Shown here: positions 1 through 11,090 of the stretch, piece by piece
Layout of the letters: every line of letters starts with the position of its first letter
Numbering within the stretch: the first letter of the stretch is position 1
NCBI GenBank assembly: GCA_025617745.1
Contig: CM046859.1
Coordinates: forward strand, 28,633,371-28,697,370
DNA length: 64,000 nt
Direction: 5' to 3'
Origin: Heliocidaris erythrogramma
Lineage: Eukaryota > Echinodermata > Echinoidea > Camarodonta > Echinometridae
Translations under genes and position numbers: made by a program
Notes under the pieces: generated by a model
The model's input: the letters and a program-made list of their open reading frames with translations, nothing else
Databases searched by the model: none
What the model was told of the DNA's origin: nothing

Positions 1-423
1 TCCTTTCTATTTCCGTGCTAATAACGATGTATAGGCGTTCCATGTACCTTATCTTTCCTCCCTCTTTCCGTTTTCAGCTGCAGCGGATGTGAGTTGCGAG
101 GATGCCCAGAGGATGCAGAGAGGAAACAGCGGACGTTTAACGGATGATAACGGACATAGAACGTTTGTTGCTCGTATATGTCGCGGATTTACATCGTACA
201 CGGCGGAAAGTTCATTCGTCATGTCCGTTCTAAAAGTTTTGTGCAGCTCAAAACTTTTTGCGCGGATGAAATCACAGTGGACGGATGCTCGATGGATAGA
301 GCGTATGAAACACGTATGCAATGAGTACACAACGGATGCATAGCGTTTTCCAAACGGATGGCAAGATTTTTTTACGTTTTACATCCTCTTTGCATCCGTA
401 AGTGCAGTGGGACCGGGCCTTTA
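1..423. repeat. Flank rich in CGGATG-type words
   Basis: No gene is recognised. The stretch contains many copies of the word CGGATG and relatives, the same vocabulary as the adjoining element, so it is probably a diverged part or second copy of that repeat. The small open frames on both strands overlap and look like chance products of the repeat. Confidence 0.5.
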
Positions 424-1195
424 TGCTTAGGTCAGACGGACATGTTACGGATGTCTGCGGATGCATCCGTAAAAAAAAATAATTTCACCGCAGAAATTGT
501 TGAAAATCTGCGCAAAAAGCCAAAAAACCACGGTAGATACGCATGAGATACGGATGCAATACGCATGAAATACGCAAATCCTGCGGATGTTCTGCGGAAG
601 ACACCCCTTTGGCGGATGTGCCACGCTAGTGTCACTTAAATTCTGCGCAAGATGCGGACTAGATACGGATGTTCTGCGGAAGATACGGAAGTCCTGCGCA
701 CGATACGCATACGCACACGGATGTCGGCTTTCTCCTCGTCCGCAACATCCGCATATATACCGCGGCTTGTGGAGCATCACTTCAGTTGCGATTCGATCTT
801 TGGAGAGAACACTACTACTACTACTACTACAGATTTTCAAAATTCACGCTGCGGATCTGCGTATGTCTGCGGATCCTGCGGATTAGGTTACGGATGGATA
901 CGGACGTTTTACGCAAAAATACGCAAAGATACGGATCAATACGCATGATACGGAACAATACGCAAATTCTACCTAAATTCTGCGCAAAAGACCTTGCGCG
1001 GGAAATTTAAAATAATTTTGAGATTTTCAAAACTTTTTCGCGGAAGACCTCGATTCCTGCGCACTCCCACGGATTTTTACGGATGCACTTACGGATGATA
1101 CGCATGATACGGATTGCTGCGGATTTCTACGGATTTTTACGGATGCACATCCGCAGACATGCGTATCGCGCGTATCTGTCCGTCTGACCATAGCA
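424..1195. mobile_element. Inverted-repeat element made of TRCGSA words
   Basis: The left end (about 424-475) and right end (about 1138-1195) are imperfect inverted repeats of 50 to 60 bp sharing GGTCAGACGGACA, ATGTCTGCGGATG and CATCCGTAA. The interior is almost entirely variants of one word, T-R-CG-S-A (TACGGA, TACGCA, TGCGGA, TGCGCA) followed by TG, AG or AA, with 0 to 6 bp between copies. An ACT trinucleotide run lies near 811-830. No coding potential is credible. It behaves like a non-autonomous DNA element whose body is a short-word array. I do not recognise the family. Confidence 0.6.
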
Positions 1196-2587
1196 TTACT
1201 GATAAGAAAATCGTCATTATCCTGACAATAAAGTTTGCAACTTGCATTGTGTTTGCGTATCTGCAGGAAATAGTCGTTGCAAAAGACGTCCTAAAACTGG
1301 GGAGTCAGTGGATTGCGGGGCATTGTAGGATGGAACAAAGTTTTGTTTAAATATCTTGAATTGAAAATGTAGATAGAACAACGGTTACTAATCAATGATT
1401 AAAAGATGAAACAAAAAGTGGTACATTTGGTCTGCAATTTTGAGGATGTTACAAATTGAATGCATTCTACAATGTTATTTTCTCTTACAACAGGGGATGG
1501 TCAGTAATTTGTCCCATTCTGCTCCGGATTGTAAGCGCGATGGGGTATGGCATTGTAATATATCTTTTGATTAGCATGGTTATATTACTTATGAAGACAA
1601 TTAACCATATCTAAATTGGTAGAACTACTTCTAAAATTCTACATCCTAGCCATTTGATTACAATAATAATATTCGTGTATTTTGATGACCACCATCAAAA
1701 ATACCCCATTGGAAACAAGATTATTATCCGCTTTTATGGGTTTCCAGTCTCTCTCTCTCTCTATATTTCTTTCCTCTGTCATACATGTCATGTTTTTATT
1801 TTTTTATTTTGTACATGAAGAATTAAATGAAATGAATTTAAATCAAACAATTGACATATCAACAGGTGGTAAATACTAAAAATAGCCAAATATCATGAAT
1901 ATGATTTTTATTTTTATACCACATTAATTTTAGTCATGTCTGAGAAGTAATATCAAATCTTATGTTACATTATGTTATCTTATATGATTGCTATACTATA
2001 TCCTACATTATGTATCCATATATTCAACTTTAATCTGTTTGGTTCGGGTTAACTATACCATGACTGATACACTATAAACCCTCAAATTTGCACCTGAAAC
2101 CGGCAACAACAGCAGCCCCCTACGGATCTACAAAACCGAACCTTTGACGTTGCATAATGCAAAATTTGAAGTTCTTGGTGATCAATGTTGCATCCAACGT
2201 TACGTGATATTAAATTTACGAATGCTTTTGTCAGGCTGCTCATTACAAATCAAAAGTTTTCACCCTTTTTTCAGGGGCGATGCCATTATAGGGAATGATT
2301 TTGAAATCCCCTTCCTTCCCATGCCCCATCTTGTCCAATCCGATGATGCTCTTTCTATATTATTCGATTATATTAAGAAAAATTATCAAAAATGAAGGTA
2401 CAAGGATAAGTTGATTGAAGTTTGCTTTGCGTTAACTCTGGTGCAAATTATCCAGCGGAATAAAACATACGCAATTAATCAATGCGAGTATGGCACGTCC
2501 TTTTACAATCTATTGCCATTTCGTAATATCGAGAATGAGAATTCTTGATATCACAAACCCTATTTTTGCTTAGAGAAATCATTTCAT
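1196..2587. other. AT-rich non-coding DNA, nothing recognised
   Basis: Unique-looking AT-rich sequence. Open frames are short and lack conserved motifs or splice context. It is upstream of ATG10 but too far away to call as promoter. Confidence 0.5.
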
Positions 2588-3060
2588 CACATCAAGTTCA
2601 AGTTTCAAGTTTATTTTATTTATTTCAACTCAACTCGACTTAACATCATAACAGTATAACAATTAATTACATAATAAACCATAAAACTGAATATTCAATA
2701 CAATACCACAAAATATATATATATTTATTTATGGTAAACGAAAAGATATATTACAAATGTGTATTTTATATAGTCTATCCTTTTGTAAATGTAGAGCTGA
2801 GGAAATAGAGGGATCCACTAAAAAGCGGGGCTTGTTGAGTGTGGATCCCTCAAAAAAATATTGTAATAGATTAAGCTGCATAAATATAAAATAAAAGGTA
2901 TGTGTTACCAAATAAAAATTAATATGTATAGTATAACATATTCTTTGGTATGAATATAATATGAAAGTGACAAATGAGATATGGAGATGAAGAAAAAATA
3001 TATATAAATATAACTGAGAGTAAGATGACAAGAATTGATTTCTTTATAAAAATTAATGAA
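2588..3060 (-). mobile_element. Possible 3' tail of a LINE
   Basis: The + strand begins with repeated CAAGTT/TCAAGTTT words followed by T- and A-rich sequence, as is common at the reversed 3' ends of CR1-like retrotransposons. Two near-copies of a GGATCC(A/C)-containing segment around 2808-2850 face each other. No reverse transcriptase is visible, so the call rests on the tail alone. Confidence 0.3.
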
Positions 3061-3961
3061 GTTATGATATCAAGAATTCTAATCTTTCATCTCACGAAAT
3101 GAGAATAAAAAGTTTAAGTGCGAATAGTGAGGGGAAATCGAAAGCAATTAAAGTGAAAAAGAAAAACGATAAAAAGGTGAGGAAAACTACTTTTCAATCT
3201 TTATCCATAAAAACAACTTATCACAAAAGCAAAAATAATCTTACTCCTCGTTTTCTAATCCCATGCTTTCCAGACTGATGTGTTTGTCTCTGTTACAAGA
3301 ATCCATGATTGGTGTGATAATGATCAAATCCTCACAAAACCTCCCCGACCATTACTATACGAAACTCTTCAGATAAGTTAATGGTATAGGCCCTAATGCT
3401 CATTAGTAATTATTAATTATTATTACAAATCAAGAAAAACGTTTATTATGGTACGTAGGCCAATTTCAGATCAAGTTTCACATTTCCCATTTCACGTTCG
3501 TTCAAATAAGTCCTCCATTTCCTTCAGGTTCCAATATAGCTTGAAAAAAAATGCAAAGAACAATAACGACATTTGTAGACAGATTTTTTATTTTAAATAT
3601 AAGTACTATGAAAACATGAACATCACGGAGAATTTTGGTATATTTCCTTGTACAGTCCATTAATAGAAAATAATAGAAAAAAAGTGGTTACTCTCCATTA
3701 TCATGCAGCGAAAACACTTCTTATTTTAAGTGTCTTCTCAAATGACTATAGTTACAAAAAGAATCTTTTCCGGATGTTAGAAGGATGTAAAAAATCTCGC
3801 TTTTCTTCATTTCTCTTTTTCCCCTGAATCTTAAAAATCTCTTATGCAGTGAAAGAGGGGGTGGGCCAGCCTATGATATAAGCCAATTAAAAGTGAGGGA
3901 TCTTCTCAACAGCTCAAGATTGAGAGAGTACTTACATCCTCCTCATCTCAAAAAGAGGATT
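3061..3961. other. Non-coding, nothing recognised
   Basis: AT-rich DNA with no motif-bearing frame and no clear repeat ends. Confidence 0.5.
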
Positions 3962-3962
3962 C

Positions 3963-4093
3963 AGGGGCCGATCAAGAATAACTGCATTATAAATTAAGCT
4001 ACTGAAATACTTGCATCTGATTGGCTGAGAGCAAATTTGTCATAGCTATGTGTCAGTTGTTATTGATAATAAGTTTTATGAAACGGGGCCCTG
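3963..4093. mobile_element. Short foldback MITE (copy 1 of 3)
   Basis: The ends read CAGGGGCC and GGGGCCCTG, and the interior carries the motif GCATCTGATTGGCTGAGAGC followed by TTTGTCA and a TTATTGATAA stretch. The same interior recurs near 28462 and 29728, so this is a dispersed family. It is non-coding. Confidence 0.65.
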
Positions 4094-4832
4094 ATGGCTG
4101 CTATAATGAGGAGGCTCTGCACTGTGCAAGAGCCTGGCCAACATAATTTTAACACTGTTTCTAGATGATGGACACAAAAGAAGGAGATCATTATCATCAC
4201 CTTTTATAATATGCAAATTTAGACGCGTTGCCTGCACATTAGTTTGATATCTTACGGTCATTCGGAGGGCCCCATTGGGGAGAACATCCTGGTGAAGTAA
4301 GACATCTTCAATATCTCAAAAAGTAGTTTTTACCTTTTATTAATCGGTTTGCATCATACGATCATACGAAAGGACTTACCTATCCATTTTCAGAAATATT
4401 ATCCACAGCCACAAAATTATTTCATATATGTTTAATTTCAATTTTTTTTTTTTTTTTTTTTTTTTTGGGGGGGTGGCATTAATTTTCTAATGTCTAATAT
4501 TGTATTGGGTGAAATGGAACACTGTGTATCGGTTTACACCATTTACATGTCGAGCACAAAAGAAAGGTGAGTTTTAACTACTCGTGATCAATATGCACTC
4601 ATTGTAATGATCAAATCTTGATTATGCATCGTTCTAAATCAACGGATAATTCCCCCTTTTCAGATGATTCGAACTAACTTATCGAACATGTAAGCCTATA
4701 GTAAACAAACACTAAGTTATGATTGTTGTTAAGAACATAACAGTACGAAAAAGTTGAAACTTAGGTTGACCCTGACAAAATTGCTCAATAAATATTCTAC
4801 AATGGGTATATGTCAACAGATTTTTGTTTTTA
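4094..4832. other. Non-coding spacer with a T/G homopolymer
   Basis: A T run of about 25 bases followed by seven G lies near 4442-4473. No gene or recognisable element ends are seen. Confidence 0.5.
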
Positions 4833-5335
4833 AGATATTTTTATTGTTTTCTCTCAAATCAAATACATAAAATGCAATCTTCATAAAACAATTTGTACAA
4901 ATTGTTTGAACAATTTTTTAAACAAAATAATACAATTATACATCAACCATTGAAAGAAATCTGAAAATAATGAAGAAAATATTACTTGTCTCTTATACAT
5001 AAATATTGAAATAACGCAATGTCTTAAAAGATAAGAGAGAAAAACGAAAAGATAAAATCAGATGCTGTTCTGGCCCTCCCCCTCCCCGTGTTTAATGTTT
5101 TTATTGTTTTCTCTCAAATCTAATACATACATAGCAGATCTCATTTAACAAATTGTACATATTATTTGAATATCTTAACATAATTATATAATTATACACC
5201 ATTGAAGAAATCTTAACATGATATAGAAGAAAAAATATGATTTGTATTATACAAATTGAAATAACGTAATGTGTTAAAGGATAAGAGAGAAAAACAAATA
5301 AAAAAACAAAGACAAAAACAGGTACTGTGAGTCTA
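4833..5335 (-). repeat. Two tandem copies of a LINE-like tail
   Basis: Segments starting near 4839 and 5100 both open with TTTTTATTGTTTTCTCTCAA and run about 230 bp in parallel (CAAATTGTACA, GAAATAACG, AAAGGATAAGAGAG or close variants), then end in C-rich sequence. Reversed, this resembles a retrotransposon 3' end, and it lies downstream of the - strand LINE that follows, so it is probably its duplicated 3' untranslated tail. Confidence 0.5.
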
Positions 5336-5957
5336 CCCTCCCATCCCCTCCCCCCCCCCCCCCCCCCCCCAACCCGGGTGAGAGCACGCTTCCTAATTTT
5401 GCCTAACATGGAAGGGATATAATTTCCTATTTCTTTATACCGTCTCTGTAAGGAAAAAGAGAGAAAAATAATATATTTGGCTCTTGCTCAACCTTTACCT
5501 CTACCTCCCTTTCCCTACTATTTATTTAATTTAGATTTTCCCATTTCCTTAAATGGACAGAAATTTTGCCTCTCTCCACTGCCAGCTTTTTTTCTTCCCT
5601 TTCTTCTTCTTTAAAACTCCCTTAATCGGCTGTTCAGAGTACACTGTCTTGCTCTCATAAAAATGTTATCAATCTTTTTATACGAAAAACTATATTAATT
5701 TTGTCCTTTAGCCTTTCAAAAATATGTGGTATTGCCAAGTTGCATTTCATAAAATTAGCATATATTTTTTTAGATATAATATAATTTATCGATATAACTC
5801 TTTTTCCGGATATAAACGATATTTCTTCTCGAAGAGAAGTATCATTATTATTCGTATTCATGCTTCGTTTCCAGCTTACTGGAATCGTTTTATAAATTGT
5901 CTCCATCAATTGAAAATCATTAAAGTTTAACCCCTGTCTTTGGAAGTATGAAAACGA
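5336..5957. other. C-run and AT-rich sequence between LINE tail and LINE ORF
   Basis: A run of about 20 C starts near 5351. The rest may be LINE 3' untranslated sequence. No protein motif is visible. Confidence 0.4.
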
Positions 5958-7133
5958 TCATAAGTTTCCATCACAATCCATGATATGTTTCAATCTATAA
6001 ATATTTTTTTCATATAATTTTTGGTCAAATATGCATTTTCCTTCAACTCGTATAAATTTATTGTTCAAAAACATCTCGTTCCCTTTCAATGTTTCTGATT
6101 TAAATCGAAAATCATTTGTATCTATCCACACTTCTAATAAATTCATATAAAATTGCTGCAATGATACCTTCAACAATCCAAGCAAGTAATCGCAAGAAAA
6201 TATAAATCCTCCCCCCCCCCCAGATGTTTTGAAGCATATTTGAAATATTGTTTCCATTTCATTGCATTATTTTCTTTTAGTCTTTTAATCCACATAACCT
6301 TCTGTGCCTTTATCAACCATTGAAAGTTCATCATTTTCAAGCCACCAAGGTGGTAATCTAAATACATAGTACTTTTGTTAATTTCATTTCTCCCACCCCA
6401 CAAAAATGCAAAAGCCAACTCATCAAGTTCCTCGTAAACCCATCCTGGGATTGGTGTGAGAGATGCCACACATATACATAAATAAACTGCTTTAATAACT
6501 GTATTTTGCCCATTAATGTTAAATCTCTTTGCCTCCACCAGTTCAACAATTTCTTTAATTTACTTAATATTTCTTTATAGTTTAACCTTTCCTTTACTTC
6601 CACATCTAAAGAAAAAAATACACCGAGAAAGGCGAGAATCTTCACAAAATCTTCTTTTTGACCAAAAGAAATACCATATGATTTTCTTTGAGAGGAACCT
6701 AATAATAACACTTCGTCTTCTCGTTATTAACTCTAAGTCCTGATACTTTTCTCAAATTTTCTAAAATTTGTATTACATTTTTGACCGAGTTCACATCTCG
6801 AACAAAAACAGTCATATCGTCGGCATACATAACCTGGTTTACTTCTTCCGTTCCGAAGGAAATTCCTTTAATGTCGTTGTTATATCTTATATTATGCGCC
6901 AATACTTCTATACATAAAATAAAAAGATAGGGCGAAAGGGGGTCCCCTTGTCTTACTCCTCTCTCTATTTTAAAATAACTTGTCGAATCCCCTCCATTAA
7001 AAATACAGCTTTGGGTATTTGTATATAATATTTTGACCCACTTACGAAATTGCTGCCCAAAACCGAACGAAACTAATGATTGATGTAAAAAATTGTGGGA
7101 TATGGAATCAAAAGCTTTTTCGAAGTCAATTGT
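5958..7133 (-). pseudogene. LINE reverse transcriptase half (L1/Tx1-like)
   Basis: Reading down the - strand from 7133, the frame shows the reverse-transcriptase signature IDFEKAFDS, then GVRQGDPLSPYLFIL, then the catalytic box YADDMTVF, then LRVNNEKTK, FLGVFFSLDVEVKERLNY and LTLMGKIQLLKQF. A C-terminal tail follows with AFLWGGRNE and LGGLKMMNFQWLIKAQKVM. This order is that of the second ORF of L1/Tx1-clade non-LTR retrotransposons. The frame is disrupted at several points in the C-terminal third and the upstream part is cut off at 7133, so it is a dead copy. A run of ten C lies near 6211. The matching endonuclease half sits at 9560-10595 on the same strand. Confidence 0.85.
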
Positions 7134-7876
7134 TTAATGACTTTTGGTTTTTTTAAGACTATAACATGATAAAAAGTTAACGTCGTCTTTGTTTATTTAT
7201 TTTTTTGAACTGTTTGTTCATCATTCTATATCTGTATGACGACATCTTTGTTCTCTAAATCATTATCTGGGGACACAATTTGATTCGGAATGATGTTGAT
7301 GATGACAGGTCTATATTCTCACCTTGATGATGTTGAACTATCTTTTGTTTCGTGAAAGGTCATTTTTTTAATTGTATTCACTTGTTTCCATCTTTTATAT
7401 TACATGTTTAAACTTCATTGGCTATTCGCAATTAAATTATATCTTCGTTCTCCGAATATTCCTTTCCGGAATATTCCATTGTGATTATTATCGCTTATAC
7501 TTGCCTATTTACATTCCAAATCAAGTTTTTGAACCATCTTTTATAAGGTATTATACTGTCATTTTAATTGATTTTTATTTGTTCCTTCTATTCTATATTC
7601 TTGATAATGGTCCACAGATTGATTCTGGGATAGTGGTTTGTTTCATTCTTGTTGAGTTTGAGGCTGCTAATATCCTGGTAATAATGACTGACTGACCATG
7701 TGATCGCAGTTAGAATCTATATACTTCACTTGGCAATTGTAGGAATTAACATTGTCCTTAGTTTTTACAGCGTATCGAGACTCTATTACTTTTATTATTA
7801 TTTTTTCTTTAGATGTTGGTGTTTATCTTGTAGGTTCTGTGTATATTTGTGTTTTTTGGTCTTATTTTAAAATTAT

Positions 7877-8074
7877 ATGAACAGGCGTTTTCCTTGTGCT
7901 CTTTGCAACAATAGTGTAAAAACTAACCAAAAAGGGCTTCTGTGCACATCTTGTCATACATGGGTTCATATTTCATGTGCTAGTGTTCCTTTGTTGATTT
8001 ACAATGATGTTTCAGAATTTTTTCTGGATTGGATATGTCCAAAATGTATGATGAAAGAATTACCTTTTTTATAA
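7877..8074 (+). CDS. PHD-like zinc finger fragment
   Basis: A 65-codon frame has a nearly complete PHD-type metal pattern: CALC, then LLCTSC, HTWVHISC, and WICPKC (C2-C2-H-C-W-C2). PHD-like fingers of this kind are common at the start of ORF1 in animal non-LTR retrotransposons and in some other mobile elements. There is no splice context tying it to a host gene and the surrounding sequence is repeat. I read it as a transposable-element remnant; a single exon of an unknown host gene cannot be excluded. Confidence 0.45.
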   Translation: MNRRFPCALCNNSVKTNQKGLLCTSCHTWVHISCASVPLLIYNDVSEFFLDWICPKCMMKELPFL

Positions 8075-8125
8075 TGATATTCCTGATACTTTAATCCTGC
8101 CGAATAATTGTGAAGATTGTGGACT

Positions 8126-8166
8126 CGATCTGTAACAGATCGAGCATACGATCTTTAACACTGGGA
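8126..8166. repeat. Copy of a 42-bp motif shared with 48.9 kb and 49.2 kb
   Basis: The segment, read on the - strand, carries CTCCCAGTGTTAAAGATCGT followed by ATGCTCGATCTG. The same string occurs near 48934-48968 and 49215-49251 in the opposite orientation, so it is part of a dispersed element end. Confidence 0.7.
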
Positions 8167-8330
8167 GTAAAATGCCAGAGGTAAAAATGCCAGAAGAAAA
8201 AATGCCAGAGGTGAAAATGCCAGAAGTAAAAATGCCAGAGCAAAAAATGCCAGAGGTAAAAATGCCACAGGTAAAAATGCCACAGGTAAAAATGCCAGAG
8301 GTAAAAATGCCAGAGGTAAAATGGCAGAGA
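8167..8330 (+). repeat. 15-bp minisatellite, forward array
   Basis: About eleven copies of a 15-bp unit, consensus AAAATGCCAGAGGTA, with small variants (AGAAG, CACAGG). It translates on the - strand as a repeating LAF/HFYLW pattern, which is an artefact of the repeat. Confidence 0.9.
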
Positions 8331-8669
8331 TAAACACGAGATGGGTGATGTCAGGAACAAAATTAAAGAGGCAAAATATGCCAGATGCATGTTAGGAGAA
8401 TATAGGTGAAAAATCAAGAGGTGAAATTATAAAGAAGGTCAAGAAGCAGACCTGACATCTGCTTGTATTTTACTTTTTAGACTATTTGGTTTGACCGCGT
8501 TTTTCTTGTTGAACTGTTGGACTCTGGACTCCAGATCGTAGACTCGGCTTTTTTTTAATCGACGTACGATTTCATTATCCCGAATGGAATTTGGAACGAG
8601 AAGGAAGTCTGCAACTGAATTTTAGGTTTAGAGAAGGGAAAGGAGGTATGCAAAAATTACATCACCCTA

Positions 8670-8830
8670 ATGTGGGACAGTCCTTTTGTGGGTAAATATG
8701 AACCTTTTCGGAATTATGAACCTTTGGATAAACGAACCTTCGGAATAATGCAACAAATGTTCGGAATTTTGAACCCCCATGCATGGGAAATTAGTGTTTC
8801 GGAAATACAAACCTTCGGAAAAACGAGATG
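8670..8830 (+). repeat. Degenerate TTCGGAA-word array
   Basis: Six or seven copies of a loose unit around TTCGGAA(T/A)(T)(A/G)TGAACC. No coding motif. It sits between the two minisatellite arrays. Confidence 0.55.
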
Positions 8831-9042
8831 CCCCCGCATCATGATACTAACTGTATAACTTAAGGACACAATACGTGTACCTGTAGTAAAATAACTTGTA
8901 CCAAATGATCTTGACTAGTTTGCTTTTCGTTATCTGTACTTGTACCTGCACTTTTTTTCTTTTTCAGTTCTCCCTTCTCCAGCAAATATACAGGCCGTCA
9001 CACAAACATCGAGCATTACAGCCTCGTCAACATTGATACGGG

Positions 9043-9230
9043 CAAGGCCGTACGCAGCGGGGGGGGGGGGGGGGGGGGGACAAGGGGGGCAGTTGCCCCC
9101 CCCCCCCCAGAAATTTCAAAATCATACTTTTTTTTAATCGGGTTTTAGACTTCAAGTTATGGGTTCCTTTGAAAGCGATCATCTTGCCCCCCCCCCCCCC
9201 CCCAGGAAGAAAATTCTGCGTACGGCCTTG
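9043..9230. mobile_element. 188-bp hAT-type MITE with poly-G/poly-C core
   Basis: The ends are perfect inverted repeats CAAGGCCGTACGCAG and CTGCGTACGGCCTTG. They are flanked by an identical 8-bp direct repeat GATACGGG on both sides (9035-9042 and 9231-9238). Eight-bp target duplications are typical of hAT transposons. The core has long G and C runs. It is non-coding and the identical flanks suggest a fairly recent insertion. Confidence 0.85.
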
Positions 9231-9379
9231 GATACGGGGAAGGGGGGGATATATTCAAACTGAATTAAAAGTGAAAGAAAGACTATAATATTGAAGTTTT
9301 TAACAAAAAATGGGTCGTCAACTGAAAGCGAGTGACAAACAATACATGCATGCTATATCGGGGGGGGGGTACTAGCATT

Positions 9380-9460
9380 TTTTACCTCTGGCATTTTTAC
9401 CTCTGGCATTTTTACCTCTGGAATTTTTACCACTGGCATTTTTACCTCTGGCATTTTTAC
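9380..9460 (-). repeat. 15-bp minisatellite, inverted array
   Basis: About five copies of the same 15-bp unit found at 8167-8330, here reversed (TTTTTACCTCTGGCA). The two arrays face each other about 1.05 kb apart. Confidence 0.9.
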
Positions 9461-9559
9461 ACCGAACCCGTACCACGACGCACGAGATCGAATTTTAATT
9501 CCTTCATTAATATAATCATAACTGTCTACGAGTTCTTTCCTTTTCTTTTCTATTTTTTT

Positions 9560-10595
9560 TAAATTATTTCTTCATCTACACCATGAACGAAAGTACGTTC
9601 TAAATCTTCTAATTCCTTTTCAAGAGATTCTCTTTTCATTCTTTTTTTCTTTCGCCAATTTTTAGAAAAGGTTTTCGTAAAAGACATTATTTTCATTTTC
9701 AAATAATCCCATACAACCCTTCTATCTTTAATTTCTTTCTTTAATTCCTCTTTTAATCGAAGTATTTCCATTTTCATCTTATTAACATATTCTACATTAC
9801 CACAAAGACTATTATTAAATTTCCAATATGATCCATTCTTTTTGTCCATTTCCTTTTCAGTTTTACCGTACAAAAAATATATTGCTGAATGATCAGGAGC
9901 TATAGACGGTACGATGTTGCACCTATAATAACGAAACTTACTAAATCTGATATTAGCCAATGATCCAATCTGCTTTGCATGAACGGATTATTTTTGGTGA
10001 AAGTATATTGTCTTTTCAATGGATTACTTTCCCTCCAAATGTCTATTAAATGTAACTTTTCCATGAAGTTTTCCACTTCTTTACTAAATCTGTAATGAAA
10101 ATTTTGTCTAACTGTTCCATTGTAGTCTGATTTAGAGTTCATAGATCATAATCATATTAAAATCACCTCCCATTAGAACATGATTATTAGAGCTATTAAT
10201 TTTATTTAAATTTTTATGCAATTCTTTTAACAATTCTATTTGGTGATTTTCTTTGTCCCTAGTCGGAAAATATACATTACACAAGAACATTCTATACCCT
10301 TGGATTTCACAATCAATCAGTATATGTATCGTCCATTATCATCTTGTTTTATGTTTATAAGTTTAACGTCAAGTGAAGTCTTAATCAGAATAAGGGCTCC
10401 TCTGCTGTGGTTCGATCCATGACTATAGTAACATGACCCCACATAGAACTCCATCTGTCCTCTGTATCTTTTGTACTATATGTCTCTTGTAAAAAAATTA
10501 CATCCCCTTTCTCTTTGCACCATGAAAATATTCTCCCCCTATTAGCGCAATCTCTACCCATAAGGAAAGCATAAGAGGTTAATTTCACCACTTAT
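9560..10595 (-). pseudogene. LINE apurinic-type endonuclease half
   Basis: Read on the - strand this encodes the endonuclease fold at the start of a LINE ORF2: GRDCANRGRIFSWC, VIFLQETYS, GGDFNMI, YTFTKNNPFMQSRLDHWL and SIAPDHSAIYF. QET, GDFN, RLD and PDHSA are the usual metal-binding and catalytic boxes of the family. Several frame breaks separate them, so it is inactive. A linker with many K and E follows (LKEELKKEIKDRRVVW) and then the sequence is lost at the junction with the intruding block. The reverse-transcriptase half resumes at 7133. Confidence 0.85.
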
Positions 10596-11090
10596 TCTGT
10601 AGAAAAACGTTAAGCTACTTATAGGGAGAGTGAGGTTTAGATTTGCTAACAATTCCTTTATCAGACTTATGTTTTCTAGTGTAACAGGAGTACTTAAATA
10701 AATGGTATTTAGAAATTTCTTACTGAGTTGTTCCAAAAACGTTAACTGTTGATCAATTTGAAATTTGTTATCCCTTTCCTCCATTGTAGCATCCCCCAAA
10801 ATCCTAAACAAGGTTCTCGTAACCCCTACATTAAACCCTCGCCCCCCCCCAAAAAAAAAAAAAAAAAAACATGTACCCCCCCCCCCCCCCCCCCCACCTC
10901 AGCCCCACGCAGCACAGGCTGTTCAGGCGCAAACGTTAATGATGCAGGCACTTGGAGAGCTCCTTATGAGGTAAAACAACAATGTGAAGGACATGTCTCC
11001 TCAGAGTATTAATTAGTAAAGGAAGAGGAAAAATAACTTCTCAGGAATGAAAAAAGGGAAAAGAAAAGAAAGAAGAAGGAAAAAAAATAC
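10596..11090. other. Non-coding with A-run and C-run
   Basis: A run of C-A homopolymers lies near 10843-10895. The left part may still be LINE sequence upstream of the endonuclease. No gene is recognised. Confidence 0.45.

Larger units (their letters stand above)
7134..9559. other. Block that splits the LINE
   Basis: This 2.4-kb block separates the endonuclease and reverse-transcriptase halves of the LINE. The missing coding length between them (roughly 200 codons by comparison with L1-type ORFs) means the block replaced LINE sequence and is not a clean insertion. It contains a PHD-like finger, a 15-bp minisatellite in both orientations and a small hAT-type element, annotated separately. Confidence 0.6.

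Noticed and set aside
8091-8417. Frame with repeating HFYLW units
   Set aside because: A product of the 15-bp minisatellite. A frame that long is expected when the unit length is a multiple of three.
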